Shown here piece after piece: positions 11,973-24,004 of a stretch of 64,000 bases of DNA. The translations under genes and the position numbers were made by a program. This DNA comes from Agrostemma githago (Eukaryota; Streptophyta; Magnoliopsida; Caryophyllales; Caryophyllaceae). The first letter of the stretch is position 1. The number at the start of each line of letters is the position of its first letter. Under the pieces are notes generated by a model. The model was not told where the DNA came from. It was given only the letters and a program-made list of their open reading frames with translations, and ran no database searches. Location: the NCBI GenBank assembly GCA_958450325.1, contig OY288243.1, forward strand, positions 40,651,378-40,715,377. The letters run 5' to 3'.

Positions 11973-12700
11973 ATTATTCCGGTTAGGAAACAATCAAACC
12001 CGAATCGGATTCGGATCTAGCTTGAGTTGCGTTCTTTGGATCTTGCTCAGCTTCCAAGTCTCACTTTCCTTTCCTCTAACGTCGGACCTTCCTGGCGAAT
12101 CGGGTCTGTCACACCTGCACAAGAAGCGCACAGGGGCCTCGGAGGTGTCCGAGGAAACCCTCTTCGACGCCCAAGTCAGTCCGTGTATGCACTTGAGGAA
12201 CTTTGTTCGTTAGAAACAAGGTGGCATTTTTTAGAGTGAGATTCTAGTAAGATAAAGTTAATTACCCCTTTATGAGTTGACATAGTGAGGTATTTGTAGG
12301 TTTCCACGAGAGAGAGAGAGAGAGAAATATGGGGTGCGTGTGCTCCACACGTGCCCTTATCTTAGGCTGGATCAGGAGGGTCTGCTGAATCATCCTCGGG
12401 GTCCGCAGGGTCGTCCTTGGGGTCGGAATGGCCGAGGATTCCCCAACTCTTTGGAGGAAGCGTAGGAAGGCTCGGCCCGAGCTACCGGGGGTCGGACCTC
12501 AGGGTTGGCTTTGAGGGTAAGGTGGTCGACCATCTTCAAAAGCACTCCCCTGCGGGTCGGCCGTTAGGATCCGACTGGCGTCTCCGGTAATGGGCCCTTT
12601 GATGGCCTCGGCCAAATCAAGGTCGGGTCGAGCCTGGGTCTCATTGATGGGTGACCCATAGCAGATAGCTAACCCCATCAGTTTCTTTTGCTATCATATG
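11973..12700 (-). repeat. Probable 5' LTR of element A (borders approximate)
   Basis: Lies upstream of the PBS. A possible TATA element occurs near 12,283-12,297 (TACAAATACC on the minus strand) and a (GA)n microsatellite at 12,309-12,328. No clear TG...CA edges were found, and the second LTR copy is outside the window. The right edge is therefore a guess. Confidence 0.4.
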
Positions 12701-12768
12701 GATGCATGTCTTTCGGCTACTGAGAACTTGGTCTGGACTAATCCAGTTCTGTCTTGAGTTGGAAAGTT

Positions 12769-12860
12769 AGGCGCGCTCTGTCTAGCGACCCAAATTTCAG
12801 GCGTCTCATCCCTAGCGCCCCAAAACTCAGGCCCCTGGGATGGTGCAACTGAGGAATTGT
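12769..12860 (+). repeat. Upstream motif block, copy 1 (upstream of the PMD gene)
   Basis: The block contains CAAATTTCAGGCG, GCGCCCCAAAACTCAGGC and GCAACTGAG in that order. A diverged copy with the same order and spacing lies at 19,070-19,162, upstream of the antisense ORF of element B. It ends about 140 bp before the first PMD exon. Confidence 0.6.
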
Positions 12861-13001
12861 TTTATCGACCTGTGATAAGAACGCAAAGTAAGGAGCGTTC
12901 GGTCATTCGTCCTAAAATTGGAAGCAACCTCCCTTTCGCTTCCCTTTATTTTCCTGTCATTGTTAATTGATTTCAAGCTCTACTTCTTGCTCAACTAGAT
13001 A

Positions 13002-16000
13002 ATGTCGACCCCAAGTAAGTGCTCTTTACTCACCCATTGTTGGTTTGAACCTGTTTAGTATGAATTTTGGTCGAATTGCTTAAACCCTAGAAATTGATTT
13101 GGGTGTTTCCGCTTTGCTATGTTTCAATGCTTGTTCTTTGTTCCATTTTTGAATTTGGGTAGCATAGAATTTGTAGGACTAGTTATTTACTTGAAATAGA
13201 AGCTTGAAGGTCTTTTGAAAGCCTCTTATGGCCAAAATTCGAAATGTTAGGGTTTAGAGATCGATCTCTCGATTGTTCTCGTACTTGATTCCCGTAAAGT
13301 TGTTATTTTATTGTGATGTTATGGGTAGCTTCTACGTCGATTTTCGTGGCTCGGAATGCACTATAGGTCGTTTTAGCTGAGACTGTGAGGCTTACGACGG
13401 ACGTAATGGGACCGTAACGATGCCCGATTTTAACGAAACAGCTTTTATCGTGACCGTGGTAAAAAATGGGTGCCAGGGGGCTTTTTGAAATTTGATAGCT
13501 TTCTTGCAAATTTTGGACCAATTTTGACCTATTTCAGGCTGCCCGACTTGATCTGAAATACTTGTTTTGCTTTGTTTTGCAGCTGGAGATAACACGGGAC
13601 ATCCCAATGAGGTCCTATTGTCTGGTGTGACTGGTGAGGCTTCTGAATCGAGCTCCTTGAATTCTAGGATGGCTCGTAGGAAGCGGCTAAGCGTTCATTC
13701 GCCTAGGTTGGACCTCGGGGCGATAAGTTCAGCGGATGCGACAGGTCCCGAGACCGATAGACGAGGCTGAGGAGGTAGCCTACATGGATCCCATTTGGGC
13801 TAGGGATTGGAACTGGCAACAGTTAGTATTCCATCCGGATTTGCACATGTCGAGCCATACTATTAACGACAAGGTGAGTACTCTTTGATTGTTTTGATGT
13901 TGGTTCGTATTTGCCGAGTTTGCTTATATTCTTGTCTTGCTATTTTGTAGCCCCCAGGCTCGATGAGGACATTTTCAAGGTATACGACGTGCCTTGAGGT
14001 GTTTTTGCGGAAGCTGAGCCCTGAGGATAAGAAGCTGGTCACGGGGAGGACTTTGGGTCCCGTAGTTGAGCAATGGGCTCGGTTAGTCGGTTGCTAGACT
14101 AAGAGCAACCTGATGGTAATTAGTGTAACACCCCATATTTTTCAAATAGAGATAAAATTTTAAACATTTATTTAAACCAAGTTTAACGTTTGAAAATTAA
14201 TTTTCGTAAATAAAATATTTTATTTCGTTAAATTAAAAATATAAGTATATTTACTATATTTACTATAATTGGAGCATCGGGAAAGAGGAGCTGCCTAATA
14301 ATTGACGGAATCATTTTTCTAGAATCGTATTTGGGTCAAATCATTTCGACCTGAAACTTAAAAGGAGGAAAAAGACGACTTTTCTTACGTAGGCCATATA
14401 TTGACCCCGTCGACTTTTAATTCTTAATAACGTTAATAAATATTCTGTAATAGTTATTGAGGTAACCAAACTTTTCTTCTAACAACATTTCTTATATATA
14501 AGTATATTGTGTTACTAATTTAATAAATTGCTTACTTAAATATTTAAGCTTATTTGTATGACTAAATTACTTATATATATAAAAATGTTACGTGATATTT
14601 TATTTGTGTTATATATTTATTTATGACTAAATTCAACTCGATTAAATCATCACTTGTTTAATTTATTTATTTATCATCTTTACATTTCTGTTTATATGAA
14701 AAATGAGAAAATGAATAAAAGAACTTAAAATGATAAAATTTACTTATATCATTTTCATTGTATTTTATATGTATGTTTAATTCTATTTGTTATGTATGTT
14801 AATTCTATGTACTTTATATTTTGTATGTATTTTATATAATTGTAATTTCGGTCATATTTAATTTTCCTTAGTATTTTACATTCGTTTATATATTATAATA
14901 TAGAGTAAATTAGTAACTAGTAAAATGTTTTATTTTAATAAAACTCACTTATTATTTTTATATAGGTAAAGATTTATAAATTTCATTTTCTAAAATAAAT
15001 GAATTTATTTTATTCCGAGATTTTTACACAACATTTATAAATATTTTAGAAAATGATTTTACTTCAAATTTTAAGTACGACTTAATTTATATATTCTTTT
15101 AGAAATTTTTATATTTTACGGAAACTTTAAATTTTAAAAATAATAAAACTTTAAATTTTGAAATAGTATTTTATTATACTTTAATTTCATTTTAATATAA
15201 AACCTCTTTTAACGAAACTCTTATTTTTAAAAGAAATTATACGATATTTGGGATATGATGTTTCGGGTGACACTTGAGGATTAAAGTAACATGTTGTCAC
15301 ACTGAAGTAAGAATTTGAGGATTTGACTGTTTCAATGAGTCCGACCAATTATTGAAGGTCACCAAATAATGTACTATTTGTTCACCGGCGACTTTTATAT
15401 AAGGTTTACGATACGAGTCTGGGACGAATAGCTTGTGTTGGATCCTACCATGCGTGGTGTTTCGATTGCACTTGCAATGAAAAGCAGACTCGGAGGCTGC
15501 GGTCCGAGAGTCGACCTAGTGTTTAAGGTTGTCGTCCTACGGCAGTGAGAGCTGCGGTTCAAGAGTCTGCGTAGGGTATGTGGCGCACATATAGACAAGT
15601 ACTTGATCAGTATTACCACCTAGGTAGCGGGGGCAGAACAGGATTCTGAAAACTGTGGGTTCCCTCTGGGTGATGCAGAGAATGTAATCATCAGCTTTCA
15701 TTTCAGCCCAGAGCTCCGTTTGAATAAACGTATAATATAATAGAAGTTCGGGCCCAATTGAGCCTTATAGGTGAGATGAAAACCTCATAAGATCGGTTCG
15801 GTCTACGAGTCGGTAACACGGTTACTTCTATTGGTGAGATGCAAGCCAATAGGATGTAGCGGTGATACTAGAAGCCACGACTCATGTGTTTATTCGTTGT
15901 TTACGTGAAAAATGATTTTTAAAATCAAATGGCTGCCAATGTCCCATCTTTTAAACTTTATCGTTTTCATCACCTCACATGTTGATTAATTGAATTAAAG

Positions 16001-18425
16001 GAAACTATCTGTTATATGATATCCTTTAATATTTTTGTAAGAATATTATTTGTTATTCACATGATTGTCTTATGTGTTGGAGGTGATGTTAGATGAACGG
16101 CTTGGTTGCTGTCCCGCTCAGCGTCCACTGTATTTTTTTTTGCAGGTCTTGAGAGATTGGGGAATCGAGCGAGAGAGATTTAATAATATGTTTGTATAAA
16201 ATAAAATTTATATTTTGTACTAAGTTAATCAAGACTATGTAATTAATAGTCGTTTATTGTTAGGATCCGTAGGGATCCAAATTTATTTACACTCTGATAT
16301 AATTTTAATTAAATGACTTAGATAACTTTCCGCATTATCTATTATTTTAAGTCATCGAAAATCCGGGTTGTTACAATTAGGGCGATGGTAATTTGCTTCC
16401 ATGATACGACCTCGACATTCCATATGTCATTTGGAGAAGTCGGTATGACTTTGGAGGATTTTGGGGAGATCATTGGACTGCTCAGGGGTAGGGAGGTGAT
16501 TAGGCAGGCTTCCGAGGGACCTAGGTTGGATAGTGTTGAGGTGAAGGGTTGGATCGAAGATTGTTTGGAGCTCTCTGCTTATGAATCCCCCCATGCCTTG
16601 CCTAGCTCATATATTACTGCCTATTTTGAGAGAATAGTGATTTTGGATGGTCAGAAGCCCAACACGGCGGTGAAGGACGCTCGTTTGTGGTTATGGTCTT
16701 TTATGGGTTCGACCCACTTCTCGTATAGGGCGAGAGGTTTAGTACTAGGATTATGCCCTTCGTGGCTGACGTGAGTCAGGTAGGAGTTTTGACTAAGCAA
16801 CGGTGGTTTTGCGGAGATGACCCGCTGTCTGCAATCTATGATGAGGCCGTAGACGGTGGCCTTGAAGTCAACTATACCCATTGTGGATCCAGGTTTCGTG
16901 CTGGAGGTAAGTTCCCTTATTTGCGTTTGCTTTGGATTTCCCTAGGTTTTGCTTTATTTATTGACGGGCATCCCGGGTTTTGTAGGCTTGGATATATTCT
17001 TATTTTCCGTGCTTGGCGCCTAAGACGGTGTCGATTCGTCCATCCCGGTTCCCGGCTGGAGTCGAGTGGAGATTGGCTCAGACGAAGTTAACCACGAGCC
17101 ATTATTTGACAGTGAATGGATGTAAGTTTCTATTCATTTGTTTCCCTAGGTAGCCCTCAGGTTAGGAGTTTTGAAATGTGGTGTGTCTGATTTTGTAGTT
17201 TGTGGCCCATCCTTGGGCTAACTATGAGGGTTTGCCTGAGTACTTGGCAGCGGTGTTGAGGCCAAGGAGCTACCGGAGGATGCTCCTTCATACGTTCTTT
17301 CGCCCGGTGTGGTATCTAGTAGAGAGGCTAGTGCATCAGTGCCTCTATGATGAGTATCGGGTCCCGATTGACCCTCCCCGGACCATGTTCATGCCTCCTA
17401 CTATGGCTAGGCTCGTGAGGATAGGGACGGTGAAGGAGGTGAGGCATTACTGGTGCCTGATGCCTCGTACGTGTCCCATGTCTGTCAGCGGTCGGCTTGC
17501 CACTACATCGTGGTAAGTCTTTTGTTTGTTGTTTGCTTTTAGGTTTGTTGTTTTTGAAATGGTTTTTCTTGGTTTTGTGTTCTAGCTGGCTGATCCGGCT
17601 GACACTGTTCAACCGCGAGACTTTCCTCTAACACTGCTTATAGTAGATAAGGCCGGTGTGGCCTTTACTAAGCCTCTTTCTCTCTACTCCATGGATGAAT
17701 TGGAGGTCGGGATGGAGTGGTGTGACCAAGTGTATAGGGTGATTTTTTTTTGTGATTTTGTGTTGAGTTTACTTTTGTGAGTTAGGTTTTTGTGACTAAC
17801 TTGTTTGGTTTTGTTATTCAGGTCTCGTTGGTTACTCATCAGCGATAATGGTAAGTTGTGAACCGCTTCCGGGGTTACGCATCAGGGAGGACTCCTGCCT
17901 CGGCTCGCGACGCATCTGTGCCTCGATCGGTACGTGTTGTTTTTCAGATGGTTTTAGGTTAATTGCTTATGGTGTTTTTGTTTCTGAGGATATTGGGCCT
18001 TTTTGCAGAATGTCCCTAACATGGTGTCACAGCTGGGAGCACGGGTATCTCAGCTTGAGGCAGCTAAGCTTAGTTTGATCCAGTCCGTGCGGACTCGAGG
18101 TATTGAGATCGCTAGGCTTAAGAAACAGTTGGCACAATTTCAGGGCGAGTCTATGGGACGAGGCGAGGCTAGGGTTGACGCTGAGGTTGAAGTTAGTGCT
18201 GAAGCTACGGCTAAGGATCATGCTACCGGTGTTGCTGAGTAGGTTGTCCTTACCGGAGGGGTCTCGAGCACGAGAATGGCTAACTTTGACTTGTTGGCTG
18301 GTCTAGACCATTCAGTAGGTGACGGGATGGGGTCTACCACTTTTAAGGTTGATGAACTAGACTTAGTAGACGATATTGGTGAGTTTGTACTAGCCGTAGC
18401 AGCGACATCGATGGGTTCTCCCTAG
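13002..18425 (+). pseudogene. Plant mobile domain (PMD, aminotransferase-like) gene, eight exons, decayed
   Basis: Consistent GT...AG borders give exons at about 13,002-13,014, 13,583-13,873, 13,951-14,123 joined to 16,381-16,906, 16,986-17,121, 17,199-17,512, 17,586-17,738, 17,822-17,929 and 18,009-18,425. Exon 3 carries the PMD signature (FHDTTSTFHMSFGEVGMTL, then LEDFGEIIGL). Exon 4 has AWIYSYFPCLAP and exon 5 HYWCLMPRTCP. The last exon is a coiled coil (VSQLGARVSQLEAAKLSL). PMD proteins of the MAIN/MAIL1 type act in the nucleus in gene silencing, and many copies are transposon-borne. Breaks: a frameshift in exon 2, TAG at 14,095, a frameshift near 16,745, TAA at 17,846 and 17,852, TAG at 18,240, and a 2.25 kb LTR insertion. 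A phase mismatch at the exon 3/4 junction is another sign of decay. Confidence 0.72.
14124..16375. mobile_element. Solo LTR, 2,252 bp, probably Tekay-like chromovirus
   Basis: It starts TGTAACA and ends TGTTACA, a perfect 7-bp terminal inverted repeat with the TG...CA ends of an LTR. The 5-bp direct repeat ATTAG flanks it (14,119-14,123 and 16,376-16,380). The exon of the PMD gene resumes immediately after. No gag or pol coding is inside, so this is one LTR left by LTR-LTR recombination. The TGTAACACCCC start and ~2 kb length are typical of Tekay/Del-type chromoviruses. The interior is very AT-rich at 14,140-15,250, with a TATA-like TATATAA at 15,396-15,402. Orientation is unsure because both ends match. 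Confidence 0.8.
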
Positions 18426-19334
18426 TTTGTAAACCCGGATTTGTATGTTTAGATGCTTGATTTAACTTTCTCATTGTAAACTCAGATCCACTTGCTTTTA
18501 TTAGGAACCCTGAAAAGTTATCTTAGATAACAGGTAGTCAAGTAAACACTTCAAAGTTGATTTGTTAATGGTTATGCCGCGATTTAAGGTGTTTTAAATG
18601 CATTAGGATTGATCGAGAATGCTTTCAGGATGCTAAAATTTATTAGTTTGAGCCGCGAATTGAATCAAGTAGAACGTCGATTAAAATATTTGACTCGAAA
18701 TGCGCACGAAATGTTTGAAACATGTATAAACGATTTTATGACCGAATGCTTTGACCAAGTGTGTATGCAATGCCTAAGACGTGTATAAGAACGTTTGGAT
18801 AATAATGCCTGTGTAAAAAAAAGTTGGACCACTTTTTATACTTTAATGACAGTGCCGCGTAGGGCTAGAACACTCCTAGGTGGGGTAGCTTATCCCCCAA
18901 AAGAAAAAGAAAAAAATGTCTAAGTCTGGTGAGTCGGGATGGGTCATCCATCGTCGACAAGGGAATTTCCGTTCTTGTATTGTGCTTGTATCGTGCTGGT
19001 AAGCCTTGGAAAAGTAGGTGTCCGATTTAGGAAATCGTTCTTATTGCTTGGGGTTGTCGGATATCGGAGAAGTGAGGCACGTATTGTCGCGCGTCCCAAT
19101 TCTCAGGCGCGGTGCCTCCGACGCCTCAAATTTTAGGCGCCTGGCCTGAGGCAACTGAGCGCGTGATTATGGAAATTTTCGTAACTTTCCAAGTTACGTT
19201 GTTGTTGTTGTTGTAGCTATAAAAACATGCCATAGATGCTCTCCTGTAGACATAATTAACACCAAAGTGTGTCTTGATATGTCCTTTTGATTTATTGAGT
19301 CACGCCGGGTTTCGATCGACTTTTAACCGATTGG
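18426..19334. other. Spacer between PMD pseudogene and element B
   Basis: No ORF, LTR edge or RNA gene recognised. It includes the second copy of the upstream motif block (19,070-19,162) and a short GTT microsatellite near 19,198-19,214. The 3' LTR of element B would be expected about here but I could not identify it. Confidence 0.4.
19070..19162 (+). repeat. Upstream motif block, copy 2 (upstream of element B antisense ORF)
   Basis: Contains CCCAATTCTCAGGCG, CGCCTCAAATTTTAGGCG and GCAACTGAG, in the same order as copy 1 at 12,769-12,860. The next plus-strand coding remnant begins about 175 bp downstream. Confidence 0.6.
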
Positions 19335-20785
19335 ATGAATTCTATCAAGAGGTCAACTTGAAGAGCTATTGTGTAATGGTTTGTCCGTTGTCATGTCGTT
19401 GAAACAAAATACCGGGCAAGAGGACTTCTTAAACGCGTGCTCGCGCTTTTGGAACTCTGGATATAATGTATTTGCATTTACACAGGATGACGTGTGCCCT
19501 TTGCTCGAGGAAATTGTCGCGATTGGTAGGTGGCATTCATTTCACCCTTCCATTCTGATTCAAGGTGATGTTCCTGTGGAGCAGTTTTGTCAGTTTTTAG
19601 ATATTTCTTTGCCAGAAGAGGCCGAGCGATTCTTTGGTGAAGGTGGTATTAACTTGGAACGCCTCGTTATGGAGTTCTCGTGAAAGGATGCTCATGGTGT
19701 TTCACCTCTAGCTCAAAACGTGCTGTTAGTATTACGATAGTGTGTTACTACTTGTTTGAGGATGCATTGATGCAAGCTGGCTAGGGTAACCCTTGTGTTA
19801 CTGACATCGTGATGGATATGGAGCACGGGTGATCGCCCTCCTAGCTCATTCTGGGTGAGATTATAATGGGTCTTGACACGCGTGCATGTATTCAACGTGC
19901 TCCATTTCGCGGTTCCGGAGCCATTTTGCAGGTATGTCATTGTGTAACTTTTCCAACTTTATTCGAAGTTGTCCTAGTTCGAAATTATTACATTCTATTG
20001 TATTGGGCCTATGGAGGTTTGGTTACAAGAGAGGTTGCGACAAATCAAGCCACCTTGATTCAACGAAGGTTACAATTGTAAGAGGTTTGTCATGCGGAGT
20101 ATAGTATGCCTTCTGGATTTCAATGACACCAAAGATGAACGGATTTCTCATCTATGGGCTGACGGAGGGATCATTATCCGATGGATTGTCCCATGGTGGC
20201 ACGTTAATAGATACATCAACTTTCCGGTTTTATCGTCGGCTTGTACTATGCGGGTTTTATTCTTGAGCGCATGTGTCTACGTTTATCTGGATAGGTTGAT
20301 GCGCCAAATGGGCGAGGCATAAACCATTCCTAATGTTGACACTATCGTCATTGATTCCCATCCTTAGGAGAAGGACACCTTTAGGGAATTCCAAATGACT
20401 TGGAGATGGAGGACTATACATGTTGTTCCAGAAGTATACACTCAATAGACATCTCCCTCTTTTGCCCAATGGAGGGTTTGCAAAGATCCGAAGGAACGGG
20501 AAAAGGACCGTGGAGATTGTGGAGCTACAGAATAAGGAAGCTATGCGGGCTAACGTCGCTATGCGCCTGACCGAAGACTGTGTAACCGGCCCTAGTACCG
20601 TGAATTCGTCGAAACGGGTCAAGATGGACAAGACCCATATCAAAGACACAAATGTAGAAGACGCATGAGATTGGCTGGGCCCACAAATGACTAAAAAGGT
20701 GACCGCTTGTATCCGAGAGGCTCGTGATGAGAGGCCTAAGAAAGCGTACCCGAATGACAAGGGAAAAGAAAAGATGGACAAATAG
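19335..20785 (+). pseudogene. Antisense extra ORF of element B, DUF7745-like
   Basis: Coding remnant on the strand opposite to pol. Segments recognisable despite several frameshifts and stops are TGQEDFLNACSRFWNSGYNVF, VEQFCQFLDISLPEEAERF, a block around GLDTRACIQRAPFRGSGAI, a Trp-x-x-Glu-Arg-Leu motif near 20,025, FNDTKDERISHLW and DRLMRQMGEA. The tail is basic (RERPKK-like, then DKGKEKMDK). The layout resembles the DUF7745 proteins often annotated next to plant Gypsy elements, whose function is unknown. The DUF7745 link is from memory of the general pattern, not a search. Its tail resembles that of the antisense ORF of element C. Confidence 0.42.
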
Positions 20786-20991
20786 GGTCCATCCGTTGTA
20801 TTATGTCGTATTACGTAGTATTATGTGGCGTATTAGTACTAGTTTTTTGTGTGGAGTTTGTTAGTATGTTGGCTTTTGCTTTTGAGGCATCCGGACGATG
20901 GATGTTGATGTAAGAGTCTCGATAAAGGCTCGATTTTGCTTGGTTTGATTGAATTTAATGAGAAGCACGCGTTTTGTTTATTGTGGTGGCT

Positions 20992-21250
20992 CGCAACTCG
21001 ATTCTTCATTTTGCCCGGAGCGCCTTTTCAGGTTTTCACTCTGTCCTCGACTCATCTTTTTTGTTTTTTTTTCTTTTTTTTCAACGACTCGCAACTCGAT
21101 TCTTCATTTTGCCCGGAGCGCCCTTTCGGGTTTCACTCCGTTCTCGGCTCGTCTTCTTTTATTTACAGCTCGCTACTCGATTCTTCATTTTGCCCGGAGC
21201 GCCTTTTCATATTTTCACTCCCCGTCTTCGGCTTGTCTTTTTTTTTGTTT
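20992..21250. repeat. Three-copy tandem repeat in the 3' UTR of element B
   Basis: The block CGATTCTTCATTTTGCCCGG, followed by AGCGCC and a pyrimidine-rich tail ending TCG-CTCGTC-like, begins near 20,993, 21,091 and 21,173 (spacings ~98 and ~82). Differences are mainly in T-run length. Confidence 0.85.
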
Positions 21251-21539
21251 TTTTAGTGTGCTACGTCATTGTAATTACTTTGTTAATTGGAGTGTATGAT
21301 GAGTTCCGATTTTTGCATGAATCGATGGTAGTCGATTTTGCTGTTTTGGTTGTACCCTTGACAGGGTTGCCTACATATCCGTGGTTAGACGGAATCAAAC
21401 CATGTTCATAGTTCGTAAGGTGCGATTGATTTTATGCTTCATACTCGTCATGCCAATTATCGATGTAGAATGTTTAGAGTGTGTTTTGCATGGGCTTTCA
21501 CCCTAGTTTAAGAATCAGGATGAGATATTAGGAAGCTAA

Positions 21540-22500
21540 GGGTTGTAGTGTTTAAGTTGGTCCATGTTGATAGGGGTTGAGAATTCTTTTCCATCTAAGT
21601 CGGTGATTATCACGGCGCCACCCGTGAGTATTTCTTGACAAGGTATGGGCCTGCCCAGTTAGATTTGAATTTTCCCTTGGGATCAACGGGAAGTGGGGCT
21701 CTAATGGATTTAACCACTAGATCTCCCTTGTGTATGTTTTGAGATTTGGCTCATTTGTTAAAGGCTCGTTATATCCTTTGTTGGTAAGCTTGAACATTGG
21801 ATAGTGCGCGTATTCTACGCTCATCTAAAAGGACTAGCTCGTCGTAACGTAGAGAAGGGATTTCTAGTTCTATTGGTTGAACTGCTTCTACCATAGGTTA
21901 AGTAGTATGGTGTGGCTCCGGTAGGAGTTCGGTAGGATGTTCGGTATCCCCATATGGCGAATGGTATTTTGTTGGGCCAATCCTGATAGTTATCTATCAT
22001 CTTCTTAAGGATGATGATGATGGTTTTGTAGGTTGCTTCTACAGCTCCATTTGTTTGAGGCCAGTAGGGTGATGACCTATGCCGTTGGATTTTGTATTTG
22101 TCTAGGAGTACTTGGCTATCGGCTCTAAAATGGGCCCCCTGATCACTAATGATCTCGTGTGGTATGCCCGTAGTGGCAAATGATGTTGTTTTGTAGGAAC
22201 TTGACTACTTGTTTAGAGGTAGGTATTGTGTAGGATGATGCTTCGACCCATTTGGTAAAGTAATCGACGGCTACTATTATGAAACAATGTCCGCCCGTTC
22301 CAGATGAGTGTACTTTTCGTATGAGGTCGATTCCCCAGGTGGAGAATGTCCAGGGAGTTGTTGTAGTGTGTAGTGGGTATGGTGGTATATGTTGAATGTT
22401 AGCGAATATTTAGCAATTTTTACAGTGGCGGACATGGTGTTGGCAATCTGCTTCTGGGGTCGTCCAATAGTAACCCAACCTCATAATTTTACGGGCTAGT
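21540..22500 (-). pseudogene. Integrase of element B (heavily broken)
   Basis: Recognised in short minus-strand pieces: PHMNAHTLAR and LGYYW (zinc-finger side), WGIDLIRKVH (first catalytic Asp), VAVDYFTKWVEA, and at the left end the C-terminal KGKFKSNWAGPYLVK. The order and wording parallel the integrase of element C. The core region between about 21,750 and 22,180 is full of stops. It cannot make integrase. Confidence 0.75.
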
Positions 22501-23729
22501 GTGTGCATTCATGTGGGGTCCGCATTCCCTGTCATGTACTTCTACCATGGCTTTTTGGGATTCAGTTTTTTTCATGCACCAAAGGAGTAGTCCTTTTTCG
22601 GTTCGTTTGTATAATAGTCCTTGACTTAGGATGTAATGGGTGGCGAGCATTCTTAGGGCTCGCTTGCTTTTGGTGTTTGTATTGGGAGGATATGATTCAT
22701 TGGTTTTGAAATCTAGGATTGTTTTGTGCCAGGGCTTCTCAAGGGTGTCATTGGCTTCGATGTTGTGGATGTAAGCCGGTTGTTCGCTCCTTTCCACACA
22801 GATGGGCATGGATAAGAGGTTGTCGGGCATGTTTATTAGTGAGGCTAGTTTGGACAGTGCGTCCGCGAATTGGTTTTCCTCATGCGAGATGTGCACAAAG
22901 TCGATTTCTATGAACTCTCGGGATATTGTTTCGATTTTGGTTTAGTTGGAGCTAGGCTTTTGATGTAAACCTTCTAAATGTCGATGGCTTGGTTGATTAC
23001 CAGGGACGAGTCTCCGTGTGCCCTAAGGATCCTAATCCCTATTGTTATTGGGGCTCGTAATCCTATTAGACAAGCCTCATATTCGGCCGCATTGTTGGTT
23101 ACTGGGATATCCAGTTTTACGGATATGGGTGTATGGTCACCATGTGGGGATATTAAGAGGATTCCTAGACCGTAGACCCTCATGTTTGAGGCGCCATCAA
23201 ATTATAGGTCCCACAACACATCATCCACGAATAGAATGTCCTCATCAAGAAAGGACCATGTGTCAGTTGAATGTGTTTCTCCTATTAACTTTTCTGCTAA
23301 GAAGTCAGTTTTGACCATTCCCTTGATGACCTTAAAGGGTGTATAGGTTAGATCGAATTCTGCCAAAATTAGGGTTCGTCTAGATAGTCGTCCGTTGAGG
23401 ACAGGTTTCTCGAAGACGTACTTGATGGGGTCCATTTTGGAGTATACGCGTATAGTGTGGCTAAGCATGTAGTGTCGTAACTTCTTGGTTGACCACACCA
23501 AAGCGAGACATGTTCTCTCTAGAGGGGTGTATTTTATTTCGTATTCGAGAAACTTTTTACTGATGTGGTAAATCACTCTCTCTTCTTTGTCTATGGTTTG
23601 TGCTAGCATGGCTCCCATTGCGGTCTCGGCTATGGTGAGGTAAAGGGAAAGTGGGATATTGGTTGATGTCCTTATGCTTAAGGTAAGGGTTACTTGATTG
23701 TTATCGATAAAAGCATGGTAACGAGTCAT
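22489..23729 (-). pseudogene. RNase H regions of element B
   Basis: 23,729-23,202 shows SLYLTIAETAMGAMLAQ, HISKKFLEYE, LERTCLALVWSTKKLRHYM and the junction KMDPIKYVFEKP, the RT-linked RNase H. 23,183-22,974 carries the second RNase H core (VTNNAAEYEACLIGL, HGDSSLVINQA). 22,896-22,489 has EENQFADALSKLASL. Two RNase H domains in series are a Tat-lineage trait. Upstream RT motifs are absent: the text at 23,730-24,000 has no RT coding I can recognise, so a deletion joins RNase H nearly to gag. Confidence 0.85.
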
Positions 23730-24004
23730 AAGCGAGAAGCATATATTTTAAATCAAGGAATTGTCGAGGCGCATACTAAGAGAGAAGAAAGCATAATTCG
23801 TTCTTTTATTAACGATGTTTGAACGGTAGCACATTTTGATATGACTCTATGAGGTAGGGACAGGCCCCTAGGCCTCTGACTCGATTCATAAAAGGAAAGT
23901 AATAGCTATTGTAGTACTAAGTCTTGACCCTATGACGAACTAGACGCTGACTCGGACCAACTTCACGTGTTTCAGAAGAACCTCCGCTGGTGGGGCTTTT
24001 GAGG

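Larger units (their letters stand above)
1..12700 (-). mobile_element. Element A: Ty3/Gypsy Tat-like LTR retrotransposon, degenerate
   Basis: A minus-strand LTR retrotransposon. From right to left it shows an LTR-like region, a PBS-like site, gag, aspartic protease, reverse transcriptase, RNase H and integrase, then a 3' UTR with tandem repeats. The order PR-RT-RH-IN, the H-H-C-C zinc finger and the RT motif YVDD identify Ty3/Gypsy. A gag start only ~45 nt from a PBS of TTTGGC-type and a tandem-repeat 3' UTR suit the Tat lineage. The coding frame is broken by frameshifts and stops, and a LINE splits pol between protease and RT. The 3' LTR is not visible and presumably lies left of the window. 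The right boundary is approximate because no clean LTR start was found. Confidence 0.85.

Noticed and set aside
12240..12360. (GA)n run as a coding or regulatory signal
   Set aside because: About 20 bp of simple repeat inside the probable LTR; nothing ties it to function.
20936..21411. Three plus-strand ORFs of 106-145 codons
   Set aside because: They are translations of the tandem repeat (Ser-Ile-Leu-His-Phe-Ala-Arg-Ser units) in different frames.
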